DNA of 64,000 nucleotides from Rhizomys pruinosus (lineage: Eukaryota; Chordata; Mammalia; Rodentia; Spalacidae). Where the stretch lies: contig VZQC01010433.1 in the NCBI GenBank assembly GCA_009823505.1, positions 1,255,046 to 1,319,045 of the forward strand. The letters are read 5' to 3'. The notes beneath the pieces were generated by a model that saw nothing but the letters and a program-made list of their open reading frames with translations, was not told the origin of the DNA and searched no databases. The position numbers were made by a program, and so were the translations under genes. Of the stretch, positions 33,303-43,264 are shown one piece after another (position 1 is the first letter of the stretch; every line of letters begins with the position of its first letter).

Positions 33303-33429
33303 TGTGGAGGGCTGACAGGTGAATCTTTGTGAGTTCAAGGCCAGCCTGGTCTACAGAGTGAGTTCCAGGCCAGCTGGGGCTACAGGGAGACCCTGTCTCG
33401 AAAAGAAAAAAAAAAAAAAAAAAAAAAAG
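33303..33429 (+). mobile_element. B1 SINE (+), 5'-truncated, long poly(A)
   Basis: Contains 'ttcaaggccagcctggtcta', 'ggccagctggggctacaggg', 'gaccctgtctcgaaaag' and a run of more than 20 A residues. Confidence 0.92.
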
Positions 33430-33514
33430 ACACTTTCCAGCATCTTTCATACCTGTCTGCCAGATGTCAGTAATGTACAGTGCCTCTCACACATTGCAAA
33501 ACAGTTCTTTAAAA

Positions 33515-33709
33515 AAGAATTTTTAATTTAGTTTTATTTTATGAGTATGCCTATTCATGCAATGCCCACAAAGGCCAGAAGAGGGAACTAGATCCCCTGA
33601 AACTGGAGTTCAAATGGTTGTGAGCTGCCATATGGGTGTCAGGAACCAAACCTGGGTTCTCCATAAGAACTGCCAGGGCTCTTAACCTCTGAGCTATCGC
33701 TCCTGTCCT
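33515..33709 (-). mobile_element. Old B2/B3 SINE (-)
   Basis: Contains 'agttttattttatgagtatg', 'ctgaaactggagttcaaatg', 'gggctcttaacctctgagct'. Diverged. Confidence 0.8.
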
Positions 33710-33944
33710 AAAAATATCTCTTAAAAAGACAAAACTGCTCCTAGATTACCCAGATTTCCTGTTTTGATGGTTGACTAAATTAATAAACTTGTTTTCTTAG
33801 ATAGACACTGTGATCTAAATTTAGATGATAATGGGACATTACATAACATTACACAATCTACTCTCTTCTGGGTAACAGGAAAATGTGGCCTAAATACAAA
33901 AAGAATTATGTTTTAAGTGTTTTGTTAATAGGTACAAGGATTTT

Positions 33945-34183
33945 TTTATTATTATTTATTTTTGTATGTGTATGAATGTATTGTCTGCATGCAGGTCTGT
34001 GCACCCGTGTCGTGCAATGCCGCGGAGGTCAGAAGAGGGTCTCGGATTCCCCTGGAACTGGAGTTCTCCTGGAATTGGAGTTATAGACGGTTCTTAGCCG
34101 CCATGTGGGTGCTGGGGATCGAACCCGGGTCCTCTGCAAGAGCGTCAGTGCTCTTAACCGCTAGGCTATCTCTCCAGCCCCCA
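33945..34183 (-). mobile_element. Young B2 SINE (-) with 17-bp duplication and TSD
   Basis: Duplicated core ('cccctggaactggagtt' then 'ctcctggaattggagtt') at about 34,048-34,082; ends 'ggctatctctccagcccc'. Perfect 15-bp TSD 'aggtacaaggatttt' at 33,930-33,944 and 34,184-34,198. Confidence 0.96.
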
Positions 34184-34515
34184 AGGTACAAGGATTTTGA
34201 TTAGAAGATGTGTAGCACAGAGACAGACCACTCAAACATATGTGGCTTTGAACTGGTTTTCTCCTGGAATGGGCTGTCAAATAGCCTTTATTTCATGCAA
34301 CAAAAATAAAATAACAAAAACTATGTACAACATCCACTTAAGAAATCCACGGATGATTACAGCACTATGGGAAAGAATACTGAGCTCCCTTAAAATGCTT
34401 CCTATGGGGACCAAAAAAGTAAATAATGCTACAGCTTCAGTTCTTGTCCAGAACAACAGTCTTGTGTACATTTCCCTTTATTCCTTTGAAATCTGCTATT
34501 TAAAGGTCTCTTTCA

Positions 34516-34738
34516 GGGGTTAGAGAGATGTCTCCCTCGTTAAAAGCACTGGCTTCTCTTGAAGAAGACCAAAGTTCAATTCCCATCTCCCATAAGGCAT
34601 TTAACATTTGTCCTTAACCCTAGTTCCAGGTGATTCGACATTCTCCTCTGGCCTCCATGGGCACTGCACATACATGGCACACTTAAATATATGCAGTCAA
34701 AACACTCTTACACATAAAATAAAAATAAAATCATTTTA
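34516..34738 (+). mobile_element. Old B2 SINE (+)
   Basis: Head 'ggggttagagagatgtctcc', core 'ctagttccaggtgattcgac', tail 'cacataaaataaaaataaaa'. Its 3' part from 34,624 is where the downstream artefactual copy (41,198) begins. Confidence 0.85.
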
Positions 34739-34739
34739 A

Positions 34740-35625
34740 GTCTGCCTTATATAAATAGTTACAGGATTTCTGTTTCTTCAACACTTTTTATAATTCCTAC
34801 TTCTGAAAAAATGTCTCTATTAAGTTTACATTATTACTAGTATTGTTTTCCATACCTTATCAAAGTTCACATTTCTTTAACAAAAACAAAATAATTTATT
34901 AGATATTGTGCCTTTGTTGAAAGAAGGTTCTGGCAAATGTCTGAGTACTTGAGACTCCCTGCTTCCGGTAGAGCTCAGTCTGTTTCAGGGTTTCCTCAGC
35001 ACTAAGACTCCATTCTTCTTTGTGACAGACAGCTACAGAGCCTCACTGTTTCATTGTTGTCATCTTCTGTGCCATCCTTTGACCTTCACAGTCGAAGGCT
35101 TTGCCTCCGTTCTAACTACTGTGTTGTTTTTAAACAATAAAAAATAAGCAACAATAAGTTATGAAAGAGACATAATTATGTAAATTCATTCAGGGGTAAT
35201 TATATTGTCTTCAATGTGCCAAGGACTGCAATTATTTTTAATGAAAAATTTTCATGGAATAAAAATAACCAAAGTAGAAAGAAAATAAGCTATAAAACAC
35301 AAGTCTTTTTCTTAATCCAATAAAATCCCCAAATTTATGTACTTCAAAAACACTGTAAAATATGGGTGTGGATCATATCTACTTAAACATAAAGGAATGT
35401 AGGTTATAAACAAAGCTCAAAGATGAGTCACTGAATTTGGATAATCAAACATTTTAAATACAATCTCTGGATAGAGAAAAGGAAAGTATTATTTTAGGCT
35501 TCCAATTCATTGTATTTATATCAGTTTTGCCAATGATTTTAATATGCTTGTAGTGTACAAATACATGTTCAAAATTCATGAATAGCAATATGATGAGCAG
35601 AAGAAATGGTCCAAAGCAAAGATTC
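34740..35625. other. Unassigned intergenic sequence
   Basis: AT-rich, with no recognised repeat and no gene. Confidence 0.4.
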
Positions 35626-35631
35626 CCACTT

Positions 35632-35785
35632 AGGTCATTGAGAAAGATGCAGGACAGTTGTGGCAGAATGCATGATCTGGGGTGTGTGGGGGGGGGGAAG
35701 TAAAGGGGAATATGCCTGAACTGAACTGAAAAATGATGTCTGAAATACACAAAACATCAATAAAAATAAATAAATAAATAAAAAG
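35632..35785 (+). mobile_element. L1 3' end (+), very short
   Basis: 'ttgagaaagatgcaggacag', the G-rich tract at 35,684-35,697 and 'acatcaataaaaataaataa' are the L1 terminus. The upstream limit is uncertain. Confidence 0.85.
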
Positions 35786-35985
35786 AAATGGGAGTTACAC
35801 ACTGTTTAGGAATCTTTGTGTTATGGTCAAATTTATTTATTTATTATTTATTTATTATTTATTTATTTATACACAAAACATCAATAAAAATAAAAAAGAA
35901 AAAGAAAAAGAAATGAGTTACACACTGATTAGGAGTCTTGGTGTTATGGTCAAATTTATTTATTTATTTATTTATTTTTATTTAT
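35747..35985. repeat. ~123-bp tandem duplication plus (TTTA)n
   Basis: 'gagttacacactg' to 'tatggtcaaatttatttat' occurs near 35,793 and again near 35,916, with 'catcaataaaaat' before each. The duplication copied the L1 3' terminus together with adjacent sequence. Confidence 0.8.
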
Positions 35986-35992
35986 TTATTTA

Positions 35993-36137
35993 TCTTTTTG
36001 ATACAGGGTCTCCCTTTAGTCCCAGCTGTCCTGGAGCTCGCTATGTAGACCAGAGTGGCCTTGAACTCACAGAGATCCACTTGCCTCTACCTCCCAAGTG
36101 CTGGGATTAAAGAAAGGTGTGCACCACCATGCCTGGA
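35993..36137 (-). mobile_element. B1 SINE (-)
   Basis: Contains 'gatacagggtctccctttag', 'gagtggccttgaactcacag', 'cctcccaagtgctgggatta', ending 'caccaccatgcctgg'. Confidence 0.93.
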
Positions 36138-36144
36138 TCTATTT

Positions 36145-36285
36145 ATTATTTTTGTATGTGAGAGAGATGTGAGCCCTTGCATGCCACAGGGCATGTGTGG
36201 AGGTCAGAAGACAACTTTTGGAAGTCTGTTTCACCTTCTCCCTTGAGAGTACAGGGTGTCTCTTCTCATCTAAATCGCTGCACTA
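36145..36285 (-). mobile_element. B3-like SINE (-), partial
   Basis: Contains 'atgtgtggaggtcagaagac' and 'ggaagtctgtttcaccttct'. The adjoining B4-like element replaces its head. Confidence 0.65.
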
Positions 36286-36500
36286 GCTGTGTACTTCAGG
36301 CTAGAAGGCTGCTGAGCTTCCTGGCAATTCTGGCTTCTCCTCCACCTCCCAGTTCACCACAAGTGCTGGGATTACAGATGCCTGCCACTGCACCCAGATT
36401 TTTACCCTTTTTGCACAAATCCCAGGGATCAAGCTCGGGTTATCATGCTCACACAGAAAGGTGCTAGCACTTTTACTTGCTGAGCCATTTCCCCAGCTCC
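36286..36500 (-). mobile_element. B4-like composite SINE (-)
   Basis: Reverse complement shows a tRNA-type head ('ctgagccatttccccagctc' on +) joined to a B1-type body ('acaagtgctgggattacaga' on +). Confidence 0.7.
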
Positions 36501-36618
36501 CATGGTCAAATATTTTGATAAACATTGGGTCAAGCTTTTGTTGAAATGTTAAATCACAAATTATTGGCAATATGTATATTTGGATGTTTGTTTCTAATCC
36601 ATAGGTTTTTCTTTTTTT

Positions 36619-38284
36619 AATATAATAATTTTATTGATGTTTTGTGTATTTCGGACATCATTTTTCAGTTCAAATTAGAAATATTCCCCTTTCCCTTGCC
36701 CCCCACCTCACCCCAGTTCATGCATTCTGCCATACATGTCCTGCATCTTTCTCTCAGTCTTTTTAAAGTTTTCCTCTGTAGATGTTTATTGTTTGGGGCG
36801 GAATTTAACTGTATCAGTCCACTCTTTGACACAGCCCTTATGTTGTTGTTGTTCCCTCCCATTTGTATTGCTCCAAAATATGCATATATAAATGTCATAT
36901 ATGTAGCAGAATTATGTCCTCTGGGAATAAACTGTATGTTAACTCTGAAATATGTTTAGGAATTCACATTTTTCCCTTCAATTTTATATTACTCTAAAAT
37001 ATGTATACCTTCTACCAATATACATTGATTACCATATCTGAAAGTGGTAAGTTAATTCTAGGGCTCATTATGAGATTCACATTATGACATCATAGTTGCT
37101 TTCAGATAGAAAGAAATCAAACAATAATGTTGCTCAGTTTGTCTTTCAATTGGGGGATTTGGTACTAGCATCCACAAATGAGGGAAACCATTCCCCGTTT
37201 GTTTTGGGGGGGACTGTGTTACTTTACTTAGCATAATGGCTTCAAGTTCCATCCATTTACCTGCAAAGTTCATGATTTCATCTTTCTTTGCCACTGCATA
37301 GAACTCCATTGTGTAGGTGTACTACATTTTTGTTATCCACTCCTCAGTTGAGGGGCCTTTGAATTAGTTCCAGCTCTTCGCTTTTGTGAAAAGAGCTGCA
37401 ATTAGCATAGATGTATATGAGTCTTGTGCATATATAGCCAGGAGTGGTAGGGCCGGGTGAGGTGGTAGGCTCATTCTGAGTCTTTTAAGGGTTCTCCACA
37501 CTGCTTTCCATAGTTCTTGTACCAGCTTACAGTTTACATTCACAACAGCAGTGGATGAGTGTGCTCCTTTCCCCACCACAACCTCTCCAGCATTTGGTGT
37601 CTTTTTTCTTTTTTTTGAACTCACAGAGATCCGCCTGTCTCTGCCTCCCAAGTGCTAGGATTAAAGGCATGAGCCACCACGCCCATCAAGTTTTCTTGAT
37701 CTTAGCCAGTCTTATCAGAGTGAGATGATATCTTAACATAGTTTTAATTTGCATTTCCTTAATTATTAACAATGTTGAATATTTTTTAAGATGTTTCTCA
37801 GCCATTTTTACTTCCTTACTGATGAAACCTCTGTTCAGCTCTATACTCCATCTTCTCAGTAAGTCATTTATTTTCTTGCTCCTTTGGTTTTTGAGTAGTT
37901 TATATATTCTCGATGTTAATGTTCTGTGAGATGTACCACTGGTGAAGGTTCTTCCCACTCTGTGGGTTTTCCCTTCTCTTCCTTGATTGTTTCTTTCACT
38001 GTACAGAAGCTTTTGAGTTTGATGAGGTCCCACTTGTCAGCTGTTGACCTTATTTCCTGTGTGGCTGCTGTTTGATTTAGAAAGTCTTTTCCTACACCTA
38101 TGTCTTGTAGATTGCTGCTGACTTTTTCTTCTATCACCTTCAGGGTTTCAAGTTTTAGGTTGAGATCTTTGATCCACTTGGAGTTTATTTTTGTACAGGG
38201 CGAGAGGTAGGGGTTTAATTTTGTTCTTCTACAAATGGTGATCCAGTTTTGTCAACACCATTTGCTGAAGATGCTATCTTTCCT
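36619..38284 (-). mobile_element. L1 (-), 3' part: short 3' UTR and ORF2 C-terminus
   Basis: Minus-strand L1 running from its 3' end (T-rich at 36,609-36,618, 'atttcggacatcatttttc', C-rich tract at 36,700) through a ~0.5-kb 3' UTR into ORF2 antisense (37,120-38,284; 'gaactccattgtgtaggtgt', 'gaggggcctttgaattagtt', 'aagcttttgagtttgatgag'). The frame is broken and a B1 fragment sits at 37,612-37,687. At 38,284 orientation flips. Confidence 0.9.
37612..37687 (-). mobile_element. B1 fragment (-) inside the L1
   Basis: 'gaactcacagagatccgcct', 'cctcccaagtgctaggatta', 'gagccaccacgcccatca'. Only the 5' half of B1 is present. Confidence 0.85.
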
Positions 38285-38475
38285 CCAATGAAAAATGCAA
38301 TACAGGGGGGATCACCTTACCAGACTTCAAGCTATATTACAGGGCTATAGTGATAAAGACAGCCTGTTACTGGCACAAAAGCAGACCCATTGACCAATGG
38401 AACAAAATTGAAGATCCAAACTTGAGTTCATACAATTTCAGCCACATCATATTCGATAAAGATTTTTCTAATAAC
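38285..38475 (+). mobile_element. L1 ORF2 segment (+): 5' inversion of the preceding L1
   Basis: Sense ORF2 matching about 53,905-54,075 of the full-length L1: 'tacaggggggatcac', 'cagacttcaagctatatt', 'tggcacaaaagcagaccc', 'atcatattcgataaag'. In the L1 this block lies just upstream of the antisense block that ends at 38,284. The two halves are therefore adjacent L1 regions joined head to head, as twin priming produces. Confidence 0.88.
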
Positions 38476-38580
38476 AAGAAAGTGAATTTTATTGACTTGA
38501 TTTCTACCTAAATATTCAATACTAATTCTTATTGTCTTGTTGAGTGGTAAATAAAATGGCTATCAAAAATATGACCAAGG

Positions 38581-38683
38581 GGCTGGTGAGACAGCTCAGT
38601 AGATTAAAAGGGGGCCTGCACCCAAGCCTGACTACCTGAGTTTGATCTGTGGGACCCAGATAGTGGAAAAGAAGAACTGACTC
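38581..38683 (+). mobile_element. Old B2/B3 SINE (+), left part, split by a young B2
   Basis: Head 'ggggctggtgagacagctca', then 'cctgagtttgatctgtggga', broken at 'aaaagaagaactgactc'. It resumes at 38,940. Confidence 0.82.
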
Positions 38684-38939
38684 GGGCTGGAGAGATGGCC
38701 TAGCGGTTAAGAGCACCGACTGCTCTTGCAGAGGACCCGGGTTCGATCCCCAGCACCCACATGGCGGCCGAGAACTGTCTGAAACTCCAATTCCAGGAGA
38801 ACTCCAGCTCCAGGGGAATCCGAGACCCTCTTCTGACCTCCACGGCATTGCACGACACAGGTGCACAAACTTGCATGCAGGCAGTACATTCATACACATA
38901 CAGAAATAAATAAAATTAATTTTAAAAAAGTATATAAAA
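38684..38939 (+). mobile_element. Young B2 SINE (+) with 17-bp duplication and TSD, inside an older SINE
   Basis: Head 'gggctggagagatggcctag', B box 'gacccgggttcgatcc', duplicated core 'aactccaattccaggag' then 'aactccagctccagggg' (38,784-38,817), tail 'acagaaataaataaaattaa'. Perfect 17-bp TSD 'aaaagaagaactgactc' at 38,667-38,683 and 38,940-38,956. Confidence 0.97.
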
Positions 38940-38956
38940 AAAAGAAGAACTGACTC

Positions 38957-39045
38957 TTGCAGATTGCTCTGACTACCCATGTGCTATAGCACATGTGCAC
39001 CCAAAGACAGACACATACACACACATGCACAAAATAAAATAAAGC
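38957..39045 (+). mobile_element. Old B2/B3 SINE (+), right part
   Basis: Continues 'ttgcagattgctctgactac', 'gcacatgtgcacccaaagac' and an 'aaaataaaataaag' tail. Confidence 0.8.
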
Positions 39046-39069
39046 ATTTTATTTTATTTTATTTTATTT

Positions 39070-39335
39070 TATTTTTTTTAAATTAGTTTTTATTGATGCT
39101 TTGTGCTTTCATACATTTTTTTTCCAATTAGGTCAGGCTTATTTCCCTTTCCCTCCCCCCCCCACCCCCACCCCATCCCAGGTCATGCATTCTGCATAAC
39201 TGTCCTGCATCTTTCTCTCAGTTTTTTTTTTTTTTTCATTTTTAGCTATAAGTGATAATCCATGAGTACAAGCATCCTTCATGCAAAACCTATCTGCAGG
39301 CTGTTGTGCCCAAACACCTACAGCCCCACCATCCG
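39070..39335 (-). mobile_element. Young-type L1 3' end (-), 5'-truncated
   Basis: Antisense of the 14.7-kb and 28.0-kb tails: 'tagtttttattgatgctttg', C-rich tract 39,152-39,175, 'aggtcatgcattctgca', 'ctataagtgataatccatga', 'caaacacctacagccccacc'. It carries only the last ~270 bp of the long 3' UTR. Confidence 0.92.
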
Positions 39336-39694
39336 TAATGTAATAAAAGTATCTCTGGCATGTAGAGAGACTGTTCAGTCTCTATCAGAAAACCTTTTAT
39401 ATCTTAAAGAGAGCCTATCAGATCTTACCAGTTTAAAATTGCAGTATGAGAACTAGAAGTCAAGAAAAAATACAGGATCATCAGTGAGGCATGTAGATCC
39501 ATAAAGAAGAAGTAAAATTAGACAAATACTTTCTCTTTGTAAGATTTGTTTATAAAGGCAAAAGATAAAATATCACAAATTTAAAAAGTACAAAAATTAA
39601 CAGTATTATGAACCAAAGTATAATTTATTTATAAAATAAGTCAATTTTCAACTTCTGACTCACAAGAAAACCTTTAAAATATTATTTAAGATGT

Positions 39695-39824
39695 TGCTGG
39701 GCATTGTAGTACAGGCCTTTAATTCCAGCACTCAGGAGGAAGAGACATAGATGCCTGTGAAATAGAGGCCAGCTTGGTCTCATAGCAAGTTCCAGACCAA
39801 CTGAGCCTTCAGTTGGTCTCAAAC

Positions 39825-39826
<2 letters not shown>
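39695..39826 (+). mobile_element. Old B1 SINE (+)
   Basis: 'gctgggcattgtagtacagg', 'tttaattccagcactcagga', 'gaggccagcttggtctcata'. It is followed by an (ATC)n tract. Confidence 0.82.
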
Positions 39827-39862
<36 letters not shown>

Positions 39863-39888
39863 AATCATAATAATAATAATAATGGTGT
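39827..39888. repeat. (ATC)n(ATA)n microsatellite
   Basis: About eleven ATC units then ATA units, at the 3' end of the B1. Confidence 0.93.
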
Positions 39889-40122
39889 TGATTATGAAAA
39901 ACCTGATTATATTGTTTATGGATAGGCCAATACTTTTCTTTTAAGTTTGAATCAGTTCATTGAAAGAAAATAAAGCACAAATTGTGATTTTTATCAGCAT
40001 ATAATTCTAATATGTATATAATCCTATAACAAAAATTCTAGATTAATTAAATATGAAATGGAAAATATGTATAAACTACAAGATAAAGATGATTTAAGGT
40101 TAATCTTAAAAACTGACTTCTA

Positions 40123-40279
40123 GTTGGGTGTGGTGGTGCACACCTTTAATCCTAGCACTTGGGAGGCAGAGGCAGGTGGATCTTTGTGAGTTCAAGGCCA
40201 GCCTGGTCTACAGAGCGAATTCCAAGACAGCTGGGGCTACAGGGAGACCCTGTCTCAAAAAGACCGAAAAAAATAAAAT
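40123..40279 (+). mobile_element. B1 SINE (+) with TSD
   Basis: 'gttgggtgtggtggtgcaca', 'cctagcacttgggaggcaga', 'gaccctgtctcaaaaagacc'. TSD 'aaaaactgacttcta' at 40,108-40,122 and 40,280-40,294. Confidence 0.95.
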
Positions 40280-40374
40280 AAAAACTGACTTCTAAATAGG
40301 AGCAATAACAAAACAGGTAAAGTTTAAAAACATAAACATACACGGCTGGGCTGGTAGCTGGAACTGCACTCAAT

Positions 40375-40845
40375 ATGTCATTTGTGCGCAAGGCCAAGCT
40401 ATCCAAGAACCTGATGTGCACGAAGTTCAAGCAAAGGTATTAGACTCAAACACCACGTAACAACTAGAAGAGAAAGAAAAGGTCATTAAGATCATTAGTG
40501 AAAAGCAGTGGTAAGGGATTCCAGAGCTTACAGAGAGTTTCCTTTCAGAAGAACAGAGCTTCTTCCTGTGGGATGCTCTTCTCTATGGAACAATGTAATT
40601 CAGAGGATTTAATACTGAATTTGAGAAGTCAGGGCTTCAGCTGAGTTCTAAGAGCAAAGCAACCGAAAATGAAGAAAACCAAACAGGGGAGGTTGATGTG
40701 TCATATGAAGAAATAGAAAGAAGATGAGAGATTGTGGTGGGAACAATTGGGAAAAAAAGTTTGCAAGAAGAGAAACTGTGCCAATTATGAGGAAGATGAA
40801 AACGTCACTCTAACAAACAAGAAATTCTCAAAGCTCAAAGATTAA
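40375..40845 (+). pseudogene. Mphosph6: Processed pseudogene of MPHOSPH6 (M-phase phosphoprotein 6)
   Basis: MPHOSPH6 is a small nuclear RNA-binding protein of the exosome, involved in 5.8S rRNA maturation. Translating 40,375-40,845 across small frame breaks gives recognisable parts of the whole protein in order. These are an N-terminal 'KAKLSKNLMCTKFKQR' block, an acidic 'QLEEKEK' stretch, 'EEQSFFLWDALLYG', 'FRGFNTEFEK', 'GEVDVSYEEIERR', 'VGTIGKK', and the C-terminal 'EEDENVT' to 'KLKD' before TAA at 40,843. Length (about 157 codons) fits the family (about 160). There are no introns, several in-frame stops (for example TAG soon after 'KFKQRY') and small indels, so it is a dead retrocopy. The 3' UTR continues to about 41,000. 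Repeated at 47,107-47,577. Confidence 0.88.
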
Positions 40846-41136
40846 AATGGATGCTTTCAAATACAACTCTGCAGTGCCTGAAGCACAGTGTAATTTGGAA
40901 CTCATCCTAATGGTATCTCTGTAGCAGTTAATACTTTGTTTACTTGTAAAAATGGATAATTTTGGGAAAGTGCTGTTCTTAAGATAGATGGATGACTTAC
41001 AAATCTCCTAATGTCATTCTTTCAGGGTAAAATTTTAACTCTGGATCTTCAAATGTATGTAGGCACAGGGCTGCTTCCTAAACATTGGTTTACCTCATTT
41101 TTACTTGTGTGTACATATACACAGACAGGGCACACA

Positions 41137-41141
<5 letters not shown>

Positions 41142-41196
<55 letters not shown>
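41142..41196. repeat. (GA)n microsatellite at a contig end
   Basis: Uninterrupted GA units run directly into the N at 41,197, where the left contig evidently stopped. Confidence 0.96.
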
Positions 41197-41197
41197 N
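41197..41197. other. Single N: assembly join
   Basis: One ambiguous base between a (GA)n tract and sequence that restarts at the position equivalent to 34,624. It separates the two copies of the ~6.6-kb segment. Confidence 0.95.
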
Positions 41198-42266
41198 TTC
41201 CAGGTGATTCGACATTCTCCTCTGGCCTCCATGGGCACTGTCCACATACATGGGCACACTTATTAAATATAGCAGTCAACACACTCTTACACATAATAAA
41301 CTAAAAATGAACTCATTTCAGCTGCCTTATATAAATAGTTACAGGATTTCTGTTTCTTCAACACTTTTTATAATTCCTACTTCTGAAAAAATGTCTCTAT
41401 TAAGTTTACATTATTACTAGTATTGTTTTCCATACCTTATCAAAGTTCACATTTCTTTAAAAAAAACAAAATAATTTATTAGATATTGTGCCTTTGTTGA
41501 AAGAAGGTTCTGGCAAATGTCTGAGTACTTAGGCACTACCTCTTCCGGTTTAGAGCTCAGTTGTTTTCAGTGTTTCCTCCGCCACTAATAAGATACATTC
41601 TCTTTGTGACAGACCATCTCCACACAGAGCCTCCTGTTTCATCCCCTTCACCCGTTGTCATCTTCTGTGCCATCCTTTGACCTTCACAGTCGAAGGCTTT
41701 GCCTCCGTTCTAACTACAGCCTGTTCGTTTTAATAAAAATAAAAAAAACCCCTACAGTCACCCCAGCAATCCCCAATAAGTTTGAAAGAGAGACCATAAA
41801 TTATGTAAATTCATTCAGGGGTAATTATATTGTCTTCAATGTGCCAAGGACTCTGCAATTTTTTAATGAAAAAATTTTCATGTAATAAAAATAACCAATA
41901 GTAGTAGAAAGAAAATAAGCTATAAAACACAAGTCTTTTTCTTAATCCAATAAAATCCCCAAATTTATGTACTTCAAAAACACTGTAAAATATGGGTGTG
42001 GATCATATCTACTTAAACATAAAGGAATGTAGGTTATAAACAAAGCTCAAAGATGAGTCACTGAATTTGGATAATCAAACATTTTAAATACAATCTCTGG
42101 ATAGAGAAAAGGAAAGTATTATTTTAGGCTTCCAATTCATTGTATTTATATCAGTTTTGCCAATGATTTTAATATGCTTGTAGTGTACAAATACATGTTC
42201 AAAATTCATGAATAGCAATATGATGAGCAGAAGAAATGGTCCAAAGCAAAGATTCCCACTTAGGTC

Positions 42267-42425
42267 ATTGAGAAAGATGCAGGACAGTTGTGCAGATGAT
42301 GGCTCTGGGGGTTGGGGGGGGGGCAGTAAAGGGGAATGAATATGCATGCTGAACCTGAACTGAAAAATGGATGTCTGATTAAATACAAAAAACATCAATT
42401 AAAAATAAATAAATAAATAATAAAA
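42267..42425 (+). mobile_element. L1 3' end (+), second copy of 35,632
   Basis: Same terminus with indels in and around the G-rich tract, followed by a spurious-looking 36-base T-rich run at 42,431-42,468 absent from the first copy. Confidence 0.85.
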
Positions 42426-42630
42426 AGAAATTTTTTTTTTTTTTTTTTTTTTTTTCTTTTTTTTTTTCAAAATTTATTTATTATTATTTATTTATTTATT
42501 ATTTATTATACAAAAACATCAATAAAAATAAAAAAGAAAAGAAAAAAAAGAAATGAGTTACACACTGATTAGGAGTCTTGGTGTTATGGCAAATTTATTT
42601 ATTTATTTATTTATTTTTATTTTTTATTAT

Positions 42631-42776
42631 CTTTTTGATACAGGTCTCCTTTCGTCCCAGCTGTCCGGCGCTCCTATTATGACCAGAAGCTGGCCTTGTG
42701 ACCTCACAGAGATCACTCTGCCTCTCTACCTCCCAAGGCTGGGATTAAATAAAGGTGTGAACCACCATCATGCCTG
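42631..42776 (-). mobile_element. B1 SINE (-), second copy of 35,993
   Basis: Recognisable by 'gatacaggtctcctttcgtc' and 'ctacctcccaaggctgggat'; single bases are missing relative to the first copy. Confidence 0.85.
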
Positions 42777-42785
42777 GATCTATTT

Positions 42786-43152
42786 ATTATTTTTGTATGT
42801 GAGAGAGATGTGAGCCCTTGCATGCCACAGGGTCATGTGTGGAGGTCAGAAGACAACTTTTGGAAGTCTGTTTCACCTTCTCCCTTGAGAGTACAGGGTG
42901 TCTCTTCTCATCTAAATCGCTGCACTAGCTGTGTACTTCAGGCTAGAAGGCTGCTGAGCTTCCTGGCAATTCTGGCTTCTCCTCCACCCCACCCGTTCAC
43001 CACACGTGCTGGGGATTACAGGCTGCGGCCACTGCACCCAGATTCTTTTACCCTTTTTGCACCAAAATCCCAGGGATCAAGCTCGGGTTATCATGCTCAC
43101 ACAGAAAGGTGCTAGCACTTTTACTTGCTGAGGCCCATTTCCCCAGCTCCCT
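42786..43152 (-). mobile_element. B3-like plus B4-like SINEs (-), second copy of 36,145-36,500
   Basis: Collinear with the first copy; ends 'gaggcccatttccccagctc'. Confidence 0.75.
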
Positions 43153-43264
43153 GTCAAATCTTTGATAAAACCTTGGGTCAAGCTTTTTTGTTGAAAATGT
43201 TTCAATCACAAATTATTGGCAATATGTATATTTGGATGTTTGTTTCTAATCCATAGGTTTTTCT

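Larger units (their letters stand above)
34624..41196. repeat. Reference copy of a ~6.6-kb direct duplication
   Basis: This cleaner copy is repeated in the same order and orientation at 41,198 to about 47,880. It contains two L1 fragments, several SINEs and the MPHOSPH6 pseudogene, and ends in the (GA)n tract immediately before the N at 41,197. Confidence 0.95.

Noticed and set aside
38522..38980. 152-codon minus-strand frame
   Set aside because: It runs antisense through a young B2 and its host SINE. Similar frames recur in every B2 of this type (9,969; 19,570; 31,513; 33,962).
39827..39888. (ATC)n block as a possible CRISPR-like or regularly spaced array
   Set aside because: It is a plain trinucleotide microsatellite at a B1 tail. 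No window region has spacer-separated repeats.
41011..41304. 97-codon + strand frame spanning the N at 41,197
   Set aside because: It crosses an assembly join and a GA microsatellite, so it cannot be a real gene.
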